Below, piece by piece: positions 62,395 through 64,000 of a stretch of DNA of 64,000 nt. The position numbers were made by a program, and so were the translations under genes. Position 1 is the first letter of the stretch; each line of letters opens with the position of its first letter. Source of the stretch: Phycisphaerae bacterium. Its GTDB lineage: Bacteria; Planctomycetota; Phycisphaerae; SM23-33. Under the pieces are notes generated by a model. It did not search any database. It was not told the origin of the DNA and was given only the letters and a program-made list of their open reading frames with translations. The stretch is taken from positions 62,001 to 126,000 of the forward strand of contig JASLNT010000057.1 of the NCBI GenBank assembly GCA_030745875.1, in the 5' to 3' direction.

Positions 62395-62964
62395 TCAAAT
62401 AATCCCGCTCTGTTTGGCGTATTCGAACACGCCTCCGGCCCGGATAATGTCTCCGACGTCGCCCAGCGGCTGGAGAGTATAGCTCTTACCGGTCGTAGCG
62501 TTCGTAAGCGAGCCGGTCCCGGTGTCGACCTGCACTTCATCGCCGGTCGAAATCTCGTCGACCAGGCGTGCGGCGGTTTCGAACGGAACGAGATATCCGC
62601 CGTTAATCGAGTTGCGGTAGAATATTCGAGCGTAGCTTTCCGCGATAACTACGCGGCATCCGGCTTGGGCGATAGCAAGCGGAGCGTGTTCCCGCGAGCT
62701 TCCGCACCCGAAATTCCGCCCGCCGATTATCACCGCGAACTCGCTGTGGAACTGGTTTTCTGCGACGAATGGGATGTTTCCCCCGGGCAGGCCCGACTGG
62801 GCGATCGGAACTCCGCTCATCGCGTACATGCCGAAATACTTGCGTTCTTCAGCGTCGGTTGGATTGTAGCTGAGGAACTCAGCCGGGATGATCTGGTCGG
62901 TGTCTATGTTGTCGCCGACAACAAACGCCTTGCCGCTGATAATGGTTTCGTTTTCGTTCTGCAT
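62395..62964 (-). CDS. leuD: 3-isopropylmalate dehydratase small subunit
   Basis: The 189-residue protein is the aconitase swivel-domain subunit: [13 protein letters not shown] near 18-30, the hallmark [15 protein letters not shown] (about 80-94) and a C-terminal [10 protein letters not shown] region. With the LeuC iron-sulfur subunit (not in the window) it isomerises 2- to 3-isopropylmalate in leucine synthesis. Substrate could also be homoaconitate, as the small subunits are hard to tell apart. It is divergent from pyrF and is followed on its strand by the REP-type element, then the DUF167 gene. Confidence 0.88.
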   Translation of the reverse strand: MQNENETIISGKAFVVGDNIDTDQIIPAEFLSYNPTDAEERKYFGMYAMSGVPIAQSGLPGGNIPFVAENQFHSEFAVIIGGRNFGCGSSREHAPLAIAQAGCRVVIAESYARIFYRNSINGGYLVPFETAARLVDEISTGDEVQVDTGTGSLTNATTGKSYTLQPLGDVGDIIRAGGVFEYAKQSGII

Positions 62965-63143
62965 GTCTGCGTCTCCTTACCGCCGATCATTCTAGCAACG
63001 GGTCCCAAACATCGAAAGGCCCGGCCCGCGCTTTTCTTCCCGCCATCGCCTCGAACACACAAGACAAGAGATCATGCGAAGCGTTTAGCGGCCGACAGTA
63101 AGTCGGCCTGTTCGCGACGAAAGTCGCGATTGTCGTTCGCCGT

Positions 63144-63172
63144 TGCCAATTACCGCGCCGCTGGTTATAACG
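63144..63172 (+). promoter_or_regulatory. pyrF promoter
   Basis: TTGCCA (63144-63149), a 17-base spacer and TATAAC (63167-63172), followed by a very short leader to the ATG at 63197. Confidence 0.6.
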
Positions 63173-63196
63173 GGTGCAACCTGAAAGGACCATTAG

Positions 63197-64000
63197 ATGC
63201 CCGGACATTTTGCAGACGACCTGACCGCCGCAATAATCGACAAACACGCACCGGTCTGCGTGGGGATCGACCCGTCGTACGACCGCCTGCCCGAGCCCCT
63301 GAAGCAGAAGTTCGGCGACGATCAGGTCGGAGCCCTTCGCGAGTTCTGCACCGAAGTTATCCGCGCCGTCGCTCCGATAGCCCCGGCGATAAAACCGCAA
63401 ATCGCATATTTCGAAGTCCACCACGGTCCGGGCGTTGAACTGTATTTCGATACGATCGCCCTGGCCCGACAGGCCGGGCTCATGATCATCGGCGACATCA
63501 AACGCAGCGATATCGGCTCGACAGCCCAGGCCTACGCGCGCGGGCATGTCAGCGGAAAAAACTGCCCCGACGCGGTCACGGTCAACGGGTACCTCGGCTC
63601 GGACGGGCTCGCGCCGTTTATCGACGAAGGCGCCCCGGACGGAAGGGGAATATTCATACTCGTCCGCACGTCCAATCCCTCCGGCGCGGTGATTCAGGAC
63701 TTCGCCGACGCATCGGGCAAGAAGCTCTACCAGCACATGGCCGACCAGGTCGCCGCCCTCGGACAGGGCTCCGTAGGCTCCAGCGGTTACAGCCGCGTCG
63801 GAGCCGTCGTCGGAGCCACATATCCCGACGAAGCCCGCCAGCTCAGGGAGATGATGCCCGAGCAAATATTCCTGGTGCCCGGATACGGAGCCCAGGGCGC
63901 CACCGCCGCCGATTGCGCCGCATCCTTCAAACCCGACGGAACCGGAGCAATAGTAAACGCCAGCCGCTCGATCATCTACGCATACGACAAGAACCCCGAC
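63197..64000 (+). CDS. pyrF: orotidine 5'-phosphate decarboxylase (type 2), cut by window end
   Basis: An AAAGGAC site lies 7 bases before ATG 63197, and the frame stays open for 268 codons to the edge of the window, so the C-terminus is missing. The sequence matches type 2 OMP decarboxylases: VCVGIDPSYDRLP, KPQIAYFE, the catalytic DIKRSDIGSTAQAYA (Asp-x-Lys-x-x-Asp), VTVNGYLGSDGLAPF and FLVPGYGAQGA. It catalyses the last step of UMP synthesis. Only a small part should be lacking, as the family is about 270-310 residues. Confidence 0.92.
   Translation, partial: MPGHFADDLTAAIIDKHAPVCVGIDPSYDRLPEPLKQKFGDDQVGALREFCTEVIRAVAPIAPAIKPQIAYFEVHHGPGVELYFDTIALARQAGLMIIGDIKRSDIGSTAQAYARGHVSGKNCPDAVTVNGYLGSDGLAPFIDEGAPDGRGIFILVRTSNPSGAVIQDFADASGKKLYQHMADQVAALGQGSVGSSGYSRVGAVVGATYPDEARQLREMMPEQIFLVPGYGAQGATAADCAASFKPDGTGAIVNASRSIIYAYDKNPD

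Overview
The window looks like a chromosomal segment of a GC-rich, probably anaerobic or facultative member of the Planctomycetota (Phycisphaerae-like). This rests on five large secreted c-heme proteins related to the hydrazine synthase alpha subunit (HzsA-like), secreted polysaccharide-acting enzymes, a Tat-exported sulfatase, a formylglycine-generating-enzyme-type domain and tandem secreted paralogues. There is no phylogenetic marker here, so the taxonomic guess is inference. No tRNA, rRNA or CRISPR array was seen.

Layout. (1) 43-7353: a secreted beta-propeller protein, then an overlapping metallo-hydrolase + PadB/PadC/PadD-like molybdopterin oxidoreductase operon, convergent with a D-2-hydroxyacid dehydrogenase. 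(2) 7426-20173: a promoter and three HzsA-like genes in tandem, a hybrid histidine kinase on the other strand, and a fourth divergent HzsA-like gene. (3) 20383-32322: a lipoprotein-like gene, leuB, a very large exported glycosidase-like protein, then housekeeping genes (prmC, serS, DAHP synthase) and small membrane genes. (4) 32342-40486, minus strand: a 1497-residue isochorismatase/HzsA-like/FGE fusion, a CE15-like esterase, and a sialidase/CE15-like fusion. (5) 40555-47659: a six-gene operon of medium-chain dehydrogenase, crotonase/hydroxyacyl-CoA dehydrogenase fusion, benzoyl-CoA-reductase/2-hydroxyacyl-CoA-dehydratase-type subunit, its BadF-type activase, a metallo-hydrolase and a KAS III-like synthase. 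(6) 47681-51059: an ankyrin lipoprotein, a broken copy of the KAS III 3' end, a decayed REP-associated transposase inside inverted three-hairpin arms, and an aryl-CoA-ligase-like gene. (7) 51359-57253: a sulfatase, a SagB-type nitroreductase and two tandem secreted paralogues with near-identical promoter architecture. (8) 57341-61759: VOC and cupin genes, then dhaK-dhaL-lsrF-membrane protein. (9) 61772-64000: a YggU-like gene, a transposase-less copy of the three-hairpin element, leuD, and a pyrF cut by the window edge.

How genes may work together. An aryl-CoA-ligase-like enzyme, a PadBCD-like arylacetyl-CoA oxidase, a ring-reductase/dehydratase-type radical enzyme with activase, and beta-oxidation-type enzymes together suggest anaerobic aromatic or hydroxy-acid CoA catabolism. 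The known four-subunit class I benzoyl-CoA reductase is not present, so the exact substrate is open. The dhaK-dhaL-lsrF group suggests phosphorylation and thiolytic or aldol cleavage of a short keto-sugar (AI-2-like or another C4/C5 ketose). The HzsA-like proteins are the most unusual content: their function is unknown, and their fusion to lectin-like, isochorismatase-like and FGE-like domains in one locus argues for a secreted or periplasmic redox/hydrolytic role rather than anammox.
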